64,000 bases of DNA from Streptomyces sp. DvalAA-43 (lineage in GTDB: Bacteria > Actinomycetota > Actinomycetes > Streptomycetales > Streptomycetaceae), in NCBI RefSeq assembly GCF_900091725.1, contig NZ_FMBW01000074.1, positions 158,872-222,871 of the forward strand. Reading direction: 5' to 3'. The number at the start of each line of letters is the position of its first letter. The first letter of the stretch is position 1. The translations under genes and the position numbers were made by a program. Positions 35,561 through 43,991 of the stretch are shown here, piece after piece. Below the pieces are notes generated by a model that saw only the letters and a list, made by a program, of their open reading frames with translations, was not told the origin of the DNA and made no database searches.

Positions 35561-35581
35561 CGGTGCTCCACCGGAGCACCG
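35561..35581 (+). promoter_or_regulatory. Hairpin upstream of the FG-GAP gene
   Basis: Arms CGGTGCTCC (35,561-35,569) and GGAGCACCG (35,573-35,581) with a 3-nt loop lie 45 bp before the GTG start. They may form an mRNA leader hairpin or a regulator site. Confidence 0.45.
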
Positions 35582-35626
35582 CGCTGTCCACGCAAACCTT
35601 TCCGAAACCCGAACGAAGGAGTCCAC

Positions 35627-37138
35627 GTGGCATCCCGTGCCCTAGGAACCACCGTGGTCCTCGCCATCGCCGTGGCGACCGCCGTGACCACCTTCTCCAC
35701 CGCCCAGGCATCGACGCCCGCCCGCGCCACCGCCTCGGCGCCGGCGTCCGCGAACGGCGCCGCGCCCGCACCGGCCCCCCGGCGCGACGACTTCAACGGG
35801 GACGGCTACCCGGACCTGGCCTTCGCCGCGCCCGGCGCCACCGTCGACGGCACGTCCGAGGCCGGGTACGTGGGTGTGGTGTACGGCTCCAAGAACGGGC
35901 TGCGGACCGCCACCAAGCAGGTCTTCACCCAGAACTCGCCCGGCATACCGGACTCCGCCGAGAGCGGCGACACGTTCGGCAGCTCGGTGGTCTCCGCCGA
36001 CCTCGACAAGGACGGCTACACCGACCTCGTGGTCGGCGCGGGCAACGAGAAGATCGGTTCGTTCAAGGAGGCCGGTTCGCTCACCGTCATCTGGGGCGGC
36101 GCGAACGGGCTGTCCGGCGGCGCGACCCTCCTGACCGGCGATCACGAGTACGCCGGCATCGGCTCCAAGACCGTCGTCGGCGACTTCGACGGCGACGGCG
36201 CCCCGGACATCGCCACCCTCGAACTGGGTGACACCTACGTCCTGTCCGGCCCGTTCAAGCGCGACGGCAGCACCGCGGCCCCCGCCCGCCTGATCCCCGA
36301 CATGGACGATCTGCGCTACATGGACGTCGCCGCGGGCGACTTCAACGGCGACGGCCGTGACGACCTGGCCTCCGTCGTCCACGACGGCGACGAGTACGAC
36401 GCCCGCCGCATCCTCATCCGCAACGGCGGCGCCACCGGCCTCACCGAGAAGTACACCACCGTCAAGGCGTCCAACGGCTACAACCTCCAGGGCGGCGAGA
36501 CCATCACGGCCGGCCACATCAACGGTGACAAGTACGCCGACCTCGTCGTGGGCCGCACGGTCGAGGGCTACGACAGCGATCTGAACTACCCGCTCGCCCT
36601 GGGCGGCATGATCACCTACGTACCGGGCAGCGCCACCGGCCCGCGCGGCGACCGCGCCAAGGTCTTCAACCAGGACACCGCCGGTGTCCCCGGTGCCGCC
36701 GAGGTGCACGACGAATTCGGCGGATCGCTCTCGATCGGCGACATGAACGGCGACGGCTACGGCGACCTCGCCGTCGGTGTCCCCGGCGAGGCCCTCGGCA
36801 CGAAGAAGAAGGCGGGCTCGGTCCTGGTCCTCCCCGGCACCGCGTCCGGCCCGACCGGTACCGGCACGATCGGCTTCAACCAGGACACGCCCGACGTCCC
36901 CGGCGCGGCCGAGGCCGGTGACCTGTTCGGCGGCGCCGTCAAGCTGGTCGACGCCAACCACGACGGCCGCAGCGAACTGGCCGTCGGCGCCCCCGGCGAG
37001 AACACCGGCGCAGGCTCCCTGTGGGTCTTCCCGGCCACGGCGAAGGGCCTGACGGCCAAGGGTTCGTTCACCTTCGGCCACGGAACCCTGGGCACGGTGG
37101 CGAAGTCCGCAGCACTCGGCTCGTCCTTCAACCGCTGA
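35627..37138 (+). CDS. Secreted FG-GAP (integrin-alpha-like) beta-propeller protein
   Basis: 503 residues from GTG 35,627, well placed after GAAGGAG. Signal peptide: MASRALGTTVVLAIAVATAV to AQAS. The mature protein consists of about seven FG-GAP repeats with calcium-loop motifs such as DFNGDGYPDLAFAAPG, DLDKDGYTDLVVGAG, DFDGDGAPDIATLE, DFNGDGRDDLASVV, DMNGDGYGDLAVGVPGEAL and DANHDGRSELAVGAPGE. These form a seven-bladed extracellular propeller. No enzymatic domain is attached. Its role is probably adhesion or surface interaction. Confidence 0.9.
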   Translation: MASRALGTTVVLAIAVATAVTTFSTAQASTPARATASAPASANGAAPAPAPRRDDFNGDGYPDLAFAAPGATVDGTSEAGYVGVVYGSKNGLRTATKQVFTQNSPGIPDSAESGDTFGSSVVSADLDKDGYTDLVVGAGNEKIGSFKEAGSLTVIWGGANGLSGGATLLTGDHEYAGIGSKTVVGDFDGDGAPDIATLELGDTYVLSGPFKRDGSTAAPARLIPDMDDLRYMDVAAGDFNGDGRDDLASVVHDGDEYDARRILIRNGGATGLTEKYTTVKASNGYNLQGGETITAGHINGDKYADLVVGRTVEGYDSDLNYPLALGGMITYVPGSATGPRGDRAKVFNQDTAGVPGAAEVHDEFGGSLSIGDMNGDGYGDLAVGVPGEALGTKKKAGSVLVLPGTASGPTGTGTIGFNQDTPDVPGAAEAGDLFGGAVKLVDANHDGRSELAVGAPGENTGAGSLWVFPATAKGLTAKGSFTFGHGTLGTVAKSAALGSSFNR

Positions 37139-37182
37139 CCGCCCCGCCTCCCCCGCGAGCGGGTCGCTCCGGGGGAGAGCCA

Positions 37183-37259
37183 CCCGTAGAGGGCACGCAA
37201 GCACCGGCCGCCCTCATGGCCACCCGAGGGCGGTCCGGTGCTTACACGCCCTCTACGGG
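37183..37259. terminator. Long bidirectional hairpin terminator
   Basis: A nested inverted repeat spans 77 bp: outer arms CCCGTAGAGGGC and GCCCTCTACGGG, middle arms AAGCACCGG and CCGGTGCTT, inner arms CCGCCCTC and GAGGGCGG. It follows the FG-GAP gene and precedes the tRNA hairpin. Confidence 0.85.
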
Positions 37260-37291
37260 CCACCCTTTAGTGTGCGTCCGACCATGGAAAA

Positions 37292-37312
37292 GGCCCTCCG
37301 GGGTGGAGGGCC
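37292..37312 (-). terminator. Hairpin terminator of tRNA-Arg
   Basis: Arms GGCCCTCC (37,292-37,299) and GGAGGGCC (37,305-37,312), loop GGGGT, followed on the reverse strand by a TTTTCC run. It lies about 20 bp beyond the tRNA 3' end. Confidence 0.75.
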
Positions 37313-37332
37313 TCACAATGGTGCGCGATGCG

Positions 37333-37405
37333 CGCCCCCGGCAGGACTCGAACCTGCGGCCAAGCGCTTAGAAGGCGCCTGCTCTATCCACTGAGCTACG
37401 GGGGC
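37333..37405 (-). tRNA. tRNA-Arg (TCT anticodon)
   Basis: 73 nt on the reverse strand including the discriminator G. The acceptor arm GCCCCCG pairs with CGGGGGC. The D arm GCTCAGTGGATAGAGC, the anticodon stem-loop GGCGC-CTTCTAA-GCGCT with TCT at positions 34-36, and the T arm GCAGG-TTCGAGT-CCTGC are all intact. CCA is not encoded. It reads AGA codons, which are rare in this genome. Confidence 0.95.
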
Positions 37406-37727
37406 CGGGTGGTGGCCTCGGCGGCCTGGAGCCCTGGGGCCGGGCCGGTCGGTGACCTGCCGGGACAAGGATAGGGCTCCGATCGCCTCGTACTGGTTGC
37501 TTCACCTGCGTGGCACGATGTGGAGGTTCGGTGAAGCGAACCGATAATCGCAGGTAGGTGGGATTCGCGCAGCGCTTTTCACGCCTCGCGCCCCGGGTGT
37601 TGTGCACTCGTTATGCCTGCGCCCCACTCGTCCCGTCTGTCCTGACTTCGTTCCTGGGAGGGAACCGGCGCGCAGAGGTGGCTATACGCTTCAAAAAGGC
37701 GCCAAAATTGGGCATTCTTCGCATGTG
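37406..37727. other. Intergenic region between tRNA-Arg and the GTPase genes
   Basis: About 320 bp with no convincing gene. It should contain the tRNA promoter (reverse strand) and that of the GTPase operon (forward). The forward frame into the first GTPase is open here but has no codon bias and reads through the likely promoter. Just before the chosen start is a three-codon frame ATG TGG TGA (37,723-37,731) that overlaps it. Confidence 0.4.
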
Positions 37728-39395
37728 GTGACCTTGGACGTACGGCCTCAGCTCATCGACGCACTTTCCGCCCTGCGCGACCGTGTCGCCGCCGTGCGTC
37801 TTCCGCTTCCGCTGCCGGGGGCCGCGCGCGCCCGGCGCACCCGGAGCGAGCTGCTCGCCCAGCTCGACGACTATCTGCTCCCCCGGCTCAGGGACCCCGA
37901 AGCACCGCTGCTCGCGGTCATCGGCGGGTCGACCGGGGCGGGGAAGTCGACGCTGGTCAACTCGCTGGTGGGACGACCGGTCAGCGAGGCCGGAGTGCTG
38001 CGGCCGACCACCCGGACCCCCGTGCTCGTCTGCCATCCGGATGATCACCACTGGTTCGCGGGGGTGCGCGTACTGCCGCAGCTGACCCGGATCTGGCTGC
38101 CGCCGGAGGAGTCCGGGGAGCCGGGCCGGTGCGGGGACCTCGACGGGCTGGACGGACTCCACGGCGGCGAGGAGGAGAACGGCACCGTGCTGCGGGTCGA
38201 GACCTCGCCCGGCCTGCCGCGCGGCCTCGCACTGCTCGACGCCCCCGACATCGACTCGCTCGTGGTGCGCAACCGGATGCTGGCCTCCGAGCTGATCTGC
38301 GCCGCCGACGTCTGGGTGATGGTGACCACGGCCTCCCGGTACGCGGACGCCGTGCCCTGGCACCTGCTGCGTACCGCCAAGCAGTACGACGCCTCGCTCG
38401 TCACCGTCCTCGACCGGGTGCCGCACCAGGTGATCGCCGAGGTCTCGCGGCAGTACGGGGCACTGCTCACCCGGGCGGGCCTCGGCGAGGTGCCGCGCTT
38501 CACCATCCCCGAGCTGCCCGAATCGGCCGGTGGCGGCAGCGGGCTGCTGCCCGTGACCGCCGTCGCCCCGCTGCGGGCCTGGCTCAGCCACCGCGCCCAG
38601 GACCCGGCGGCCCGTCAGCAGGCGGTCGGGCGCACGGCCGCCGGGGTCATCGACTCGCTGGACGTACGCATGCCCGAGCTGGCCGGGGCCGTCGCGGCGC
38701 AGTACGCGGCGGCCGTGCGGCTGACCGGCCTGGTCGAGGACGCGTACCGCGCCGAGGGCGCCCGGGTCCGGCGCAGGCTGCGCGGCGGCGGGGTGCTCGC
38801 CGGGGGCGCCCGGACCAGATGGCGCGGATACCCGCTGTACAGCACCTCCGGGGAACTCCTCGAAGCGCTGGTCGGGAGCCTCTCCGCACTCCTCCAGTGC
38901 GCCGTGGCCGCCGCCGACGAACAGATCCGTACGACCTGGCGGCGCGAACCCGCCGCCGGGGAGTTCGGCTTCGAGGACGTCGGCCGGGAAGCCGGGGGCT
39001 GGGGACCCGCCGAGGACATCCGGGGCCGGATCACCATGGCCGTACGGCGCTGGTGGCGGGTCCTGGAGGAGCTGGCCGAGGAGGAGGTGCGCCGCCTGGA
39101 ACGCAACGCCGCGCCCGACGCCGAGACCGTGGCGGCGCTGCTGGCCGCCGCGCTGCTCGGCGGCCGCCGCACCCGGGGCGCCGGGGAACAGCTCGCCGAA
39201 CGCATCGGCGCCCAGGGCGCACTGCGCCTGCGCGACAAGGGCGGGGCGCTGCTCACCGACTGCCTCGACCGGGTGATGAACGGCGAGCGCGACCGGCGGC
39301 TCGCACCGCTGGACGCGCTCGACGTGGCCCCCGAGCCGCAGGCCGAACTGATCGCCGCGCTGTCCGTACTGCAGAAGGAGAGGTGGCAGCGATGA
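37728..39395 (+). CDS. Dynamin-like GTPase, first of a pair
   Basis: 555 residues from GTG 37,728 (GTG 37,725 is equally possible), VTLDVRPQLIDALSALRDRV. The P-loop AVIGGSTGAGKSTLVNSLVG is at about residues 60-78. Switch region RPTTRTPVLVCHPDD follows, then LALLDAPDIDSLVVRNR (DxxG-like, with DAPD). The C-terminal two thirds are helical. It belongs to a YfjP/dynamin-related GTPase group of Streptomyces with no assigned function. It overlaps the second GTPase gene by 4 bp. Confidence 0.85.
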   Translation: MTLDVRPQLIDALSALRDRVAAVRLPLPLPGAARARRTRSELLAQLDDYLLPRLRDPEAPLLAVIGGSTGAGKSTLVNSLVGRPVSEAGVLRPTTRTPVLVCHPDDHHWFAGVRVLPQLTRIWLPPEESGEPGRCGDLDGLDGLHGGEEENGTVLRVETSPGLPRGLALLDAPDIDSLVVRNRMLASELICAADVWVMVTTASRYADAVPWHLLRTAKQYDASLVTVLDRVPHQVIAEVSRQYGALLTRAGLGEVPRFTIPELPESAGGGSGLLPVTAVAPLRAWLSHRAQDPAARQQAVGRTAAGVIDSLDVRMPELAGAVAAQYAAAVRLTGLVEDAYRAEGARVRRRLRGGGVLAGGARTRWRGYPLYSTSGELLEALVGSLSALLQCAVAAADEQIRTTWRREPAAGEFGFEDVGREAGGWGPAEDIRGRITMAVRRWWRVLEELAEEEVRRLERNAAPDAETVAALLAAALLGGRRTRGAGEQLAERIGAQGALRLRDKGGALLTDCLDRVMNGERDRRLAPLDALDVAPEPQAELIAALSVLQKERWQR

Positions 39396-41275
39396 CTGCC
39401 GTCACTGACGAGGGGACCGGCCGGACCGGGAGCCCCGACGCGCAGGAGGAACGGGACACGGACGGGCGGGGCCGGATCCCGGAGGCGAGCCGGGACTGGA
39501 ACGACGGGCTCATCGCCCGGCGGGCGGCGGCCAAGGCGGTGGACCCCGAACCCGAGACCGCCCCGGACGACGACGTACGGCCGCCGCTGGTCGAGGCCTA
39601 TGTGCCCTCCGGCGGCCCGCTCCGGCCGCGGCTCGACGCGCTGCGCGAACTCGTCGGGCTGTCCCGGGCCCGGCTCGACGGGGCCACCCTCGCCGAAGCG
39701 GGACGGGTGCTCGACGAGGCGGCGGCCCGCCAGCGGCTCTCCTCCCGGCACACCGTCGTCGCCATCGCCGGGGCCACCGGCAGCGGCAAGTCGACGCTCT
39801 TCAACACCCTCGCGGGCGCCCAGATCTCCGACACCGGACTGCGCAGGCCGACCACCGCCGCTCCCCTCGCCTGCTCCTGGACCGACGGCGCCGCCGGGCT
39901 GCTGGACCGGCTCGCCATTCCCGGACGGCTCAGGCGCAGGCCGCAGCAGGGCGCCGCGGACACCGACGAGGCCCTCCAGGGACTCGTCCTCGTCGACCTG
40001 CCCGACCACGACTCGGCCGCGACCGAACACCGGGAGCAGGTCGACCGGGTGCTCGCGCTGGTCGACGCGGTGATCTGGGTCGTCGACCCGGAGAAGTACG
40101 CGGACGCGGCCCTGCACGAGCGCTATCTGCGGCCGCTCGCCGGGCACGCCGAGATCACCTTCGTCGTCCTCAACCAGATCGACCGGCTGCCCGGCGACGC
40201 CGCCGACCAGGTCCTCGACGATCTGCGCCGGCTGCTCGACGAGGACGGCATGGCCCTGGGCGAACACGGCGAACCCGGCGCCACCGTCATGTCCCTGTCC
40301 GCGCTCACCGGCGAGGGCGTCGACGAACTGCGCGAGGTGCTCGGCCGGTTCGTCCAGGAGCGCACCGCGGCGGCGCGCAGGCTCTCCGCGGACGTGGACG
40401 CCGCAGCGGCCAGGCTCCGCCCGGTGTACGTGGCCGAGGGCCGCCCCGGCCTCGGTGAACGGGCCCGCGAGGAGTTCGCCGACCGGCTGGCGGAGGCCGT
40501 CGGGGCGGCCGCGGCGGGCCAGGCGGCCGAGCGCGAGTGGCGCAGGAACGCCGGACGGGCATGCGGTACGCCCTGGCTGCGGCTGTGGCGCTGGTACGAG
40601 TCCACCCGGCGCCCCGGAAGCCTGGAGCGCCCGGCGCGGCCCGAGCCCCCCGAGGAGCAGCTCACCGCCCGTCAGCTGGTCGAGCAGGCGGTACGGACGC
40701 TGGCGGACGAGGCCGCCCACGGGCTGCCGGGCCCCTGGGCGCAGGCGGTCCGCGAGGCCGCGGTGCACGGTGCGGACGGGCTGCCGGAGGCGCTGGACAC
40801 GCTGGCGCAGCGGGTCGGCGCCGAGCCCGCCCCCGGCGGTTCGGCGGTGGTGGCGACGGGCGTGGCCGGGGCCTCCGGTGTGGCGCACAGCGGCCGGGTG
40901 GGCGGGAAGCCGCCGCGGCCGAAGTGGTGGCCCGCCGCGGTGCTGACGCAGGCGTCGATGACGCTGCTGCAGATCTTCGGCGGCCTCTGGCTGGTCGGCC
41001 AGATCGTCGGCGTGTTCGAACCGGGTTACCTCACGCCCGCCCTGGTGATGCTGACCGGGGTCGTCGGCGGCCCGCTGGTGGAGTGGTCGTGCGCGGCCGC
41101 GGCGCGCGGGCCGGCGCGACGGTACGGGCAGGAGGCCGAACGGCAGTTGCGCGAGACGGCATCGGCCTGCGGCCGTGCCCGGGTGCTCGATCCGGTGGCC
41201 GCGGAACTCGTGCGGTACCGCGAGGTGCGGGAGAGGTTCGCGGCGGTGACGGAGATTTCCACAACCGGCGGGTAG
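39392..41275 (+). CDS. Dynamin-like GTPase with C-terminal membrane helices, second of pair
   Basis: 627 residues starting MTAVTDEGTGRTGSPDAQEE at the ATGA overlap. P-loop AIAGATGSGKSTLFNTLAGA, switch RRPTTAAPLACSWTD, G3 VLVDLPDHDSAATEHREQVD, and G4 FVVLNQIDRLPGD are complete, so this partner should hydrolyse GTP. Near the C-terminus two helices (LTQASMTLLQIFGGLWLVGQ and LVMLTGVVGGPLVEWSCAAA) anchor it in the membrane. Two tandem dynamin-like GTPases, one with and one without membrane helices, recall Streptomyces DynA/DynB, which act in cell division during sporulation; whether this is that pair I cannot tell. Confidence 0.85.
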   Translation: MTAVTDEGTGRTGSPDAQEERDTDGRGRIPEASRDWNDGLIARRAAAKAVDPEPETAPDDDVRPPLVEAYVPSGGPLRPRLDALRELVGLSRARLDGATLAEAGRVLDEAAARQRLSSRHTVVAIAGATGSGKSTLFNTLAGAQISDTGLRRPTTAAPLACSWTDGAAGLLDRLAIPGRLRRRPQQGAADTDEALQGLVLVDLPDHDSAATEHREQVDRVLALVDAVIWVVDPEKYADAALHERYLRPLAGHAEITFVVLNQIDRLPGDAADQVLDDLRRLLDEDGMALGEHGEPGATVMSLSALTGEGVDELREVLGRFVQERTAAARRLSADVDAAAARLRPVYVAEGRPGLGERAREEFADRLAEAVGAAAAGQAAEREWRRNAGRACGTPWLRLWRWYESTRRPGSLERPARPEPPEEQLTARQLVEQAVRTLADEAAHGLPGPWAQAVREAAVHGADGLPEALDTLAQRVGAEPAPGGSAVVATGVAGASGVAHSGRVGGKPPRPKWWPAAVLTQASMTLLQIFGGLWLVGQIVGVFEPGYLTPALVMLTGVVGGPLVEWSCAAAARGPARRYGQEAERQLRETASACGRARVLDPVAAELVRYREVRERFAAVTEISTTGG

Positions 41276-41374
41276 TCCACAGGCGTCGGCAGGATTTCCG
41301 CCTCCTCGTCAACCTGGAACCAGTGACCGCGAGCACGCGATCGCTGATCCGAAGGTGGAAGGGGAGGCGGAGTC

Positions 41375-41929
41375 ATGAACGACACCTTGGTGACCTTGGT
41401 GGGCAACGCGGCGACGGGTGTGGAGTTCCGGGAGACCGCGACGGGCGGAATGGCGCGCTTCCGGTTCGCGGTGACACCACGCCGCTGGGACCGCGAGAAA
41501 CAGCTCTGGACGGACGGGCACACGAGCTTTTACACGGTGTGGGCCTGGCGGACCCTGGCGTTGAATCTCTCCGGTTCCGTTTCCGTGGGGGAACCCCTGG
41601 TGGTGCACGGCAGGCTGAAGGTGCGGGAGGAGGAACGGGAGGGGCAGCGCAGGACGTTCGTGGACATCGAGGCGGTCGCGGTGGGCCACGATCTGACGCG
41701 GGGGACCTCCGCGTTCCGGCGGGTGATGAGGGGTGAACCCGCGCTGACGGCGCGGGTGGGGAGCGCGGACAGGGCGGACGGGCCGGACGATCCGGACGGG
41801 CCGGACGGCCCTGGTGGGGACGGTGGTCCCGATGCGTCGGGTGGGTCCAGGGGAGGGGCGGAACGCTCCGGGAGCAGGAAGCCGACGGGGCGTCAGAAGG
41901 TGGCGCCGGAGCTGGTGTCGGCGCCGTGA
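41375..41929 (+). CDS. ssbB: Single-stranded DNA-binding protein (SsbB-like)
   Basis: 184 residues, MNDTLVTLVGNAATGVEFRE. The OB fold shows RFRFAVTPRRWDREKQLWTD, FYTVWAWRTLALNLSGSVSV and GEPLVVHGRLKVREEE. The C-terminal third is Gly/Asp/Ser-rich and ends in VSAP, without the acidic DDDIPF-type tip that binds partner proteins. Streptomyces has a second SSB (SsbB) of this tail-less kind that acts in chromosome segregation at sporulation; the housekeeping SsbA has the tip. Confidence 0.88.
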   Translation: MNDTLVTLVGNAATGVEFRETATGGMARFRFAVTPRRWDREKQLWTDGHTSFYTVWAWRTLALNLSGSVSVGEPLVVHGRLKVREEEREGQRRTFVDIEAVAVGHDLTRGTSAFRRVMRGEPALTARVGSADRADGPDDPDGPDGPGGDGGPDASGGSRGGAERSGSRKPTGRQKVAPELVSAP

Positions 41930-42046
41930 TGTACCCGTGACGGGCCCGGAGCGGGCCGGGGGAGGGGGTGGGAGGCGGCCTGGGCAGGCCGGAAGCGGGC
42001 GGGGAGCGGGCCGGGGAGGCGAACAGAAGTGATACCGGCGATAACG

Positions 42047-42061
42047 ATTCCGATTCGGAAT
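42047..42061. promoter_or_regulatory. 15-bp palindrome in promoter region of the thioester-domain gene
   Basis: ATTCCGATTCGGAAT is a perfect inverted repeat around a central T, 140 bp before the GTG start in an otherwise gene-free 270-bp gap. It is AT-richer than the surroundings and may be a regulator-binding site. Confidence 0.4.
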
Positions 42062-42201
42062 GGTTGTACGACGGTATGACGGGGGACTGTTCATCGGTTC
42101 GTCCTTAGGATTCCCATTACTCACGGGGCACTTGAGTCGACTGGCGGGGCAGTCCCCACACGCGCATCAGGCGCGGAGGGTCCCGCCCGGAGGGGAATTC
42201 T

Positions 42202-43656
42202 GTGTTTTCTGCTTCTTCAGCGACCGTTTCGTCGTCCTCGGTGACGACGGCCAATTCACCGAGGCGGCGCGGCATGGCCCGGCTGGCCGCATCGGTGGTG
42301 GCATCCGGTCTGGTCATGGCAGGCGCCCTCGCCGGCGCGGGAAGCGCGGTGGCCGACGAGACGCCGCAGCACCAGGGCGGCGCGGCCGCGGTGCTCGACG
42401 GGTTGAAGACCTTCGACCGCGCCGTGCTGCACACGAACGGCAGGGACCAGCAGCTGCCCGCCGGCCTCTTCGAGATGACCGTCGACGGCGGCGGCAAGCT
42501 CAAGACGTACTGCATCGACATCCACAACCCCACCCAGGACCAGGCGAAGTACCTGGAGACCCCCTGGAACCAGACCTCGCTCGGCGGGAACAAGAACGCC
42601 GGCAAGATCCGCTGGATCCTGGAGCACTCCTACCCGCAGGTCGACGACCTCGCGGCGCTCGCCAAGGAGGCCGGCACCGGCCCGCTCACCGAGAAGACCG
42701 CGGCGGCGGGCACCCAGGTCGCCATCTGGCGCTACTCGGACGACGCCGATATCGATGCGACCGACGCCCAGGCCGAGAAGCTCGCCGACTGGCTGGAGCA
42801 CAGCGCCGTCGACCAGGCGGAGCCCAAGGCGTCCCTCGCCCTGGACCCGGCCGCGGTCTCCGGCAAGTCCGGTGAGCGGCTCGGCCCGATCACCGTCCAC
42901 ACCAACGCGGGTCAGGCCTCCGTGACCCCGCCCGCCGACGCCGCCAGCGGTGTCAAGGTCACCGACAAGGCCGGCAAGCCCGTCACCGCCGCGACCGACG
43001 GTGCCGAGCTCTACTTCGACGTGCCGGCCGGCGCCGCCGACGGCACCGCCTCGCTGACGGTCCAGGCCACCACCTCGGTGCCGGTCGGCCGGGCCTTCGC
43101 CGGTGTGACCAAGAGCCAGACCATGATCCTGGCCGGTTCCAGCGAGTCGACGGTCTCCGCGACCGCCACCGGCACCTGGGCCAAGAAGGGCGCGATCCCG
43201 GCCGTCTCGGCGAAGAAGAACTGCGCCAAGGGCGGCGTGGACGTCACCGCCTCCAACACGGGTGACGAGGCCTTCACCTTCGAGCTGGCCGGTGCGAAGC
43301 ACACCGTCGAGGCAGGCAAGTCCGAGACGATCACCGTCCCGGTCGCCGAGGACCAGGCGTACGACTTCACGATCACCGGCCCCGGTGGCTTCACGAAGAC
43401 CTTCAAGGGCGTCCTGGACTGCAAGACCAGCGGCAGCGCCACGGGCGGCACCGAGACCCAGACGGGCGGGGACAAGACCCCGGCCACGTCCGGCGGCAGC
43501 TCCACCGGCAGCACCACCGGCGGCTCGGGTGACCTCGCGGAGACCGGTGGCTCCAGCGCCACCCCGGTCATCGCGGGCGTCGCGATCGCCCTCGTCGTCG
43601 TCGGCGGCGGCGCGGTCTTCCTCCTCCGCAAGCGCAAGGCGCAGACCACCGCATAG
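42202..43656 (+). CDS. Thioester-domain surface protein with LAETG sortase signal
   Basis: 484 residues from GTG 42,202, 8 nt after GGAGG. The signal peptide ends near AGALAGAGSAVADE. A thioester (TED/TQXA) domain has the Cys in LKTYCIDIHNPTQ (about residue 110) and the Gln in AAGTQVAIWRYSDD (about 175), the pair that forms an internal covalent bond for attachment to surfaces. Ig-like beta domains follow. The C-terminus has a Thr/Gly/Ser linker, LAETG, a hydrophobic helix and RKRK: a class E (LAxTG) sortase signal as in long chaplins. It is thus covalently attached to the cell wall. Confidence 0.9.
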   Translation: MFSASSATVSSSSVTTANSPRRRGMARLAASVVASGLVMAGALAGAGSAVADETPQHQGGAAAVLDGLKTFDRAVLHTNGRDQQLPAGLFEMTVDGGGKLKTYCIDIHNPTQDQAKYLETPWNQTSLGGNKNAGKIRWILEHSYPQVDDLAALAKEAGTGPLTEKTAAAGTQVAIWRYSDDADIDATDAQAEKLADWLEHSAVDQAEPKASLALDPAAVSGKSGERLGPITVHTNAGQASVTPPADAASGVKVTDKAGKPVTAATDGAELYFDVPAGAADGTASLTVQATTSVPVGRAFAGVTKSQTMILAGSSESTVSATATGTWAKKGAIPAVSAKKNCAKGGVDVTASNTGDEAFTFELAGAKHTVEAGKSETITVPVAEDQAYDFTITGPGGFTKTFKGVLDCKTSGSATGGTETQTGGDKTPATSGGSSTGSTTGGSGDLAETGGSSATPVIAGVAIALVVVGGGAVFLLRKRKAQTTA

Positions 43657-43730
43657 TGACTCCCCGCCGTCGCCCCGCACACTGACCGCGGAGTGACGAA
43701 CGGCGGGCGGACCTCCGTATCCGCCTGACG

Positions 43731-43764
43731 ACGGCCCCGGTACGCAGACGCGTACCGGGGCCGT
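43731..43764. terminator. Hairpin terminator
   Basis: Perfect 15-bp stem (ACGGCCCCGGTACGC at 43,731-43,745 and its complement at 43,750-43,764) with a 4-nt loop, 75 bp after the thioester-domain gene. The rest of the 335-bp gap to the next gene shows nothing definite. Confidence 0.85.
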
Positions 43765-43991
43765 CGCATGCCCGGAGGCGGGTCCGGTGGAACACCGCGC
43801 CACGGACCCTGCTCCAGATCACCGGACGCGGCCGCAAGGCCGTTCAGTCGTAGTTCAACTGCCGGAAAATGAAAGGCGGTTGGGGTGCGGTCTGGGTGAC
43901 CATGGGGCCTGGAGGCGGGCCACCGAACCCGGGGGGCCGGTCCGCCCTGCGCGCATCGCCGCGGCGATGCCGGATGATGAGGGATGCCCGA

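Noticed and set aside
37333..37405. tRNA-Arg as the AICE attachment site
   Set aside because: No copy of its 3' end occurs at either element boundary; the 20-bp repeats lie at 45.3 and 61.15 kb.
37602..37727. N-terminal extension of the first GTPase
   Set aside because: Codons lack GC3 bias and the protein begins naturally at the GTG before TLDVRPQ.
43869..43991. Upstream extension of the PQQ-like propeller protein
   Set aside because: Would place the signal peptide 40 residues inside; GTG 43,992 has a ribosome site and gives a normal signal peptide.
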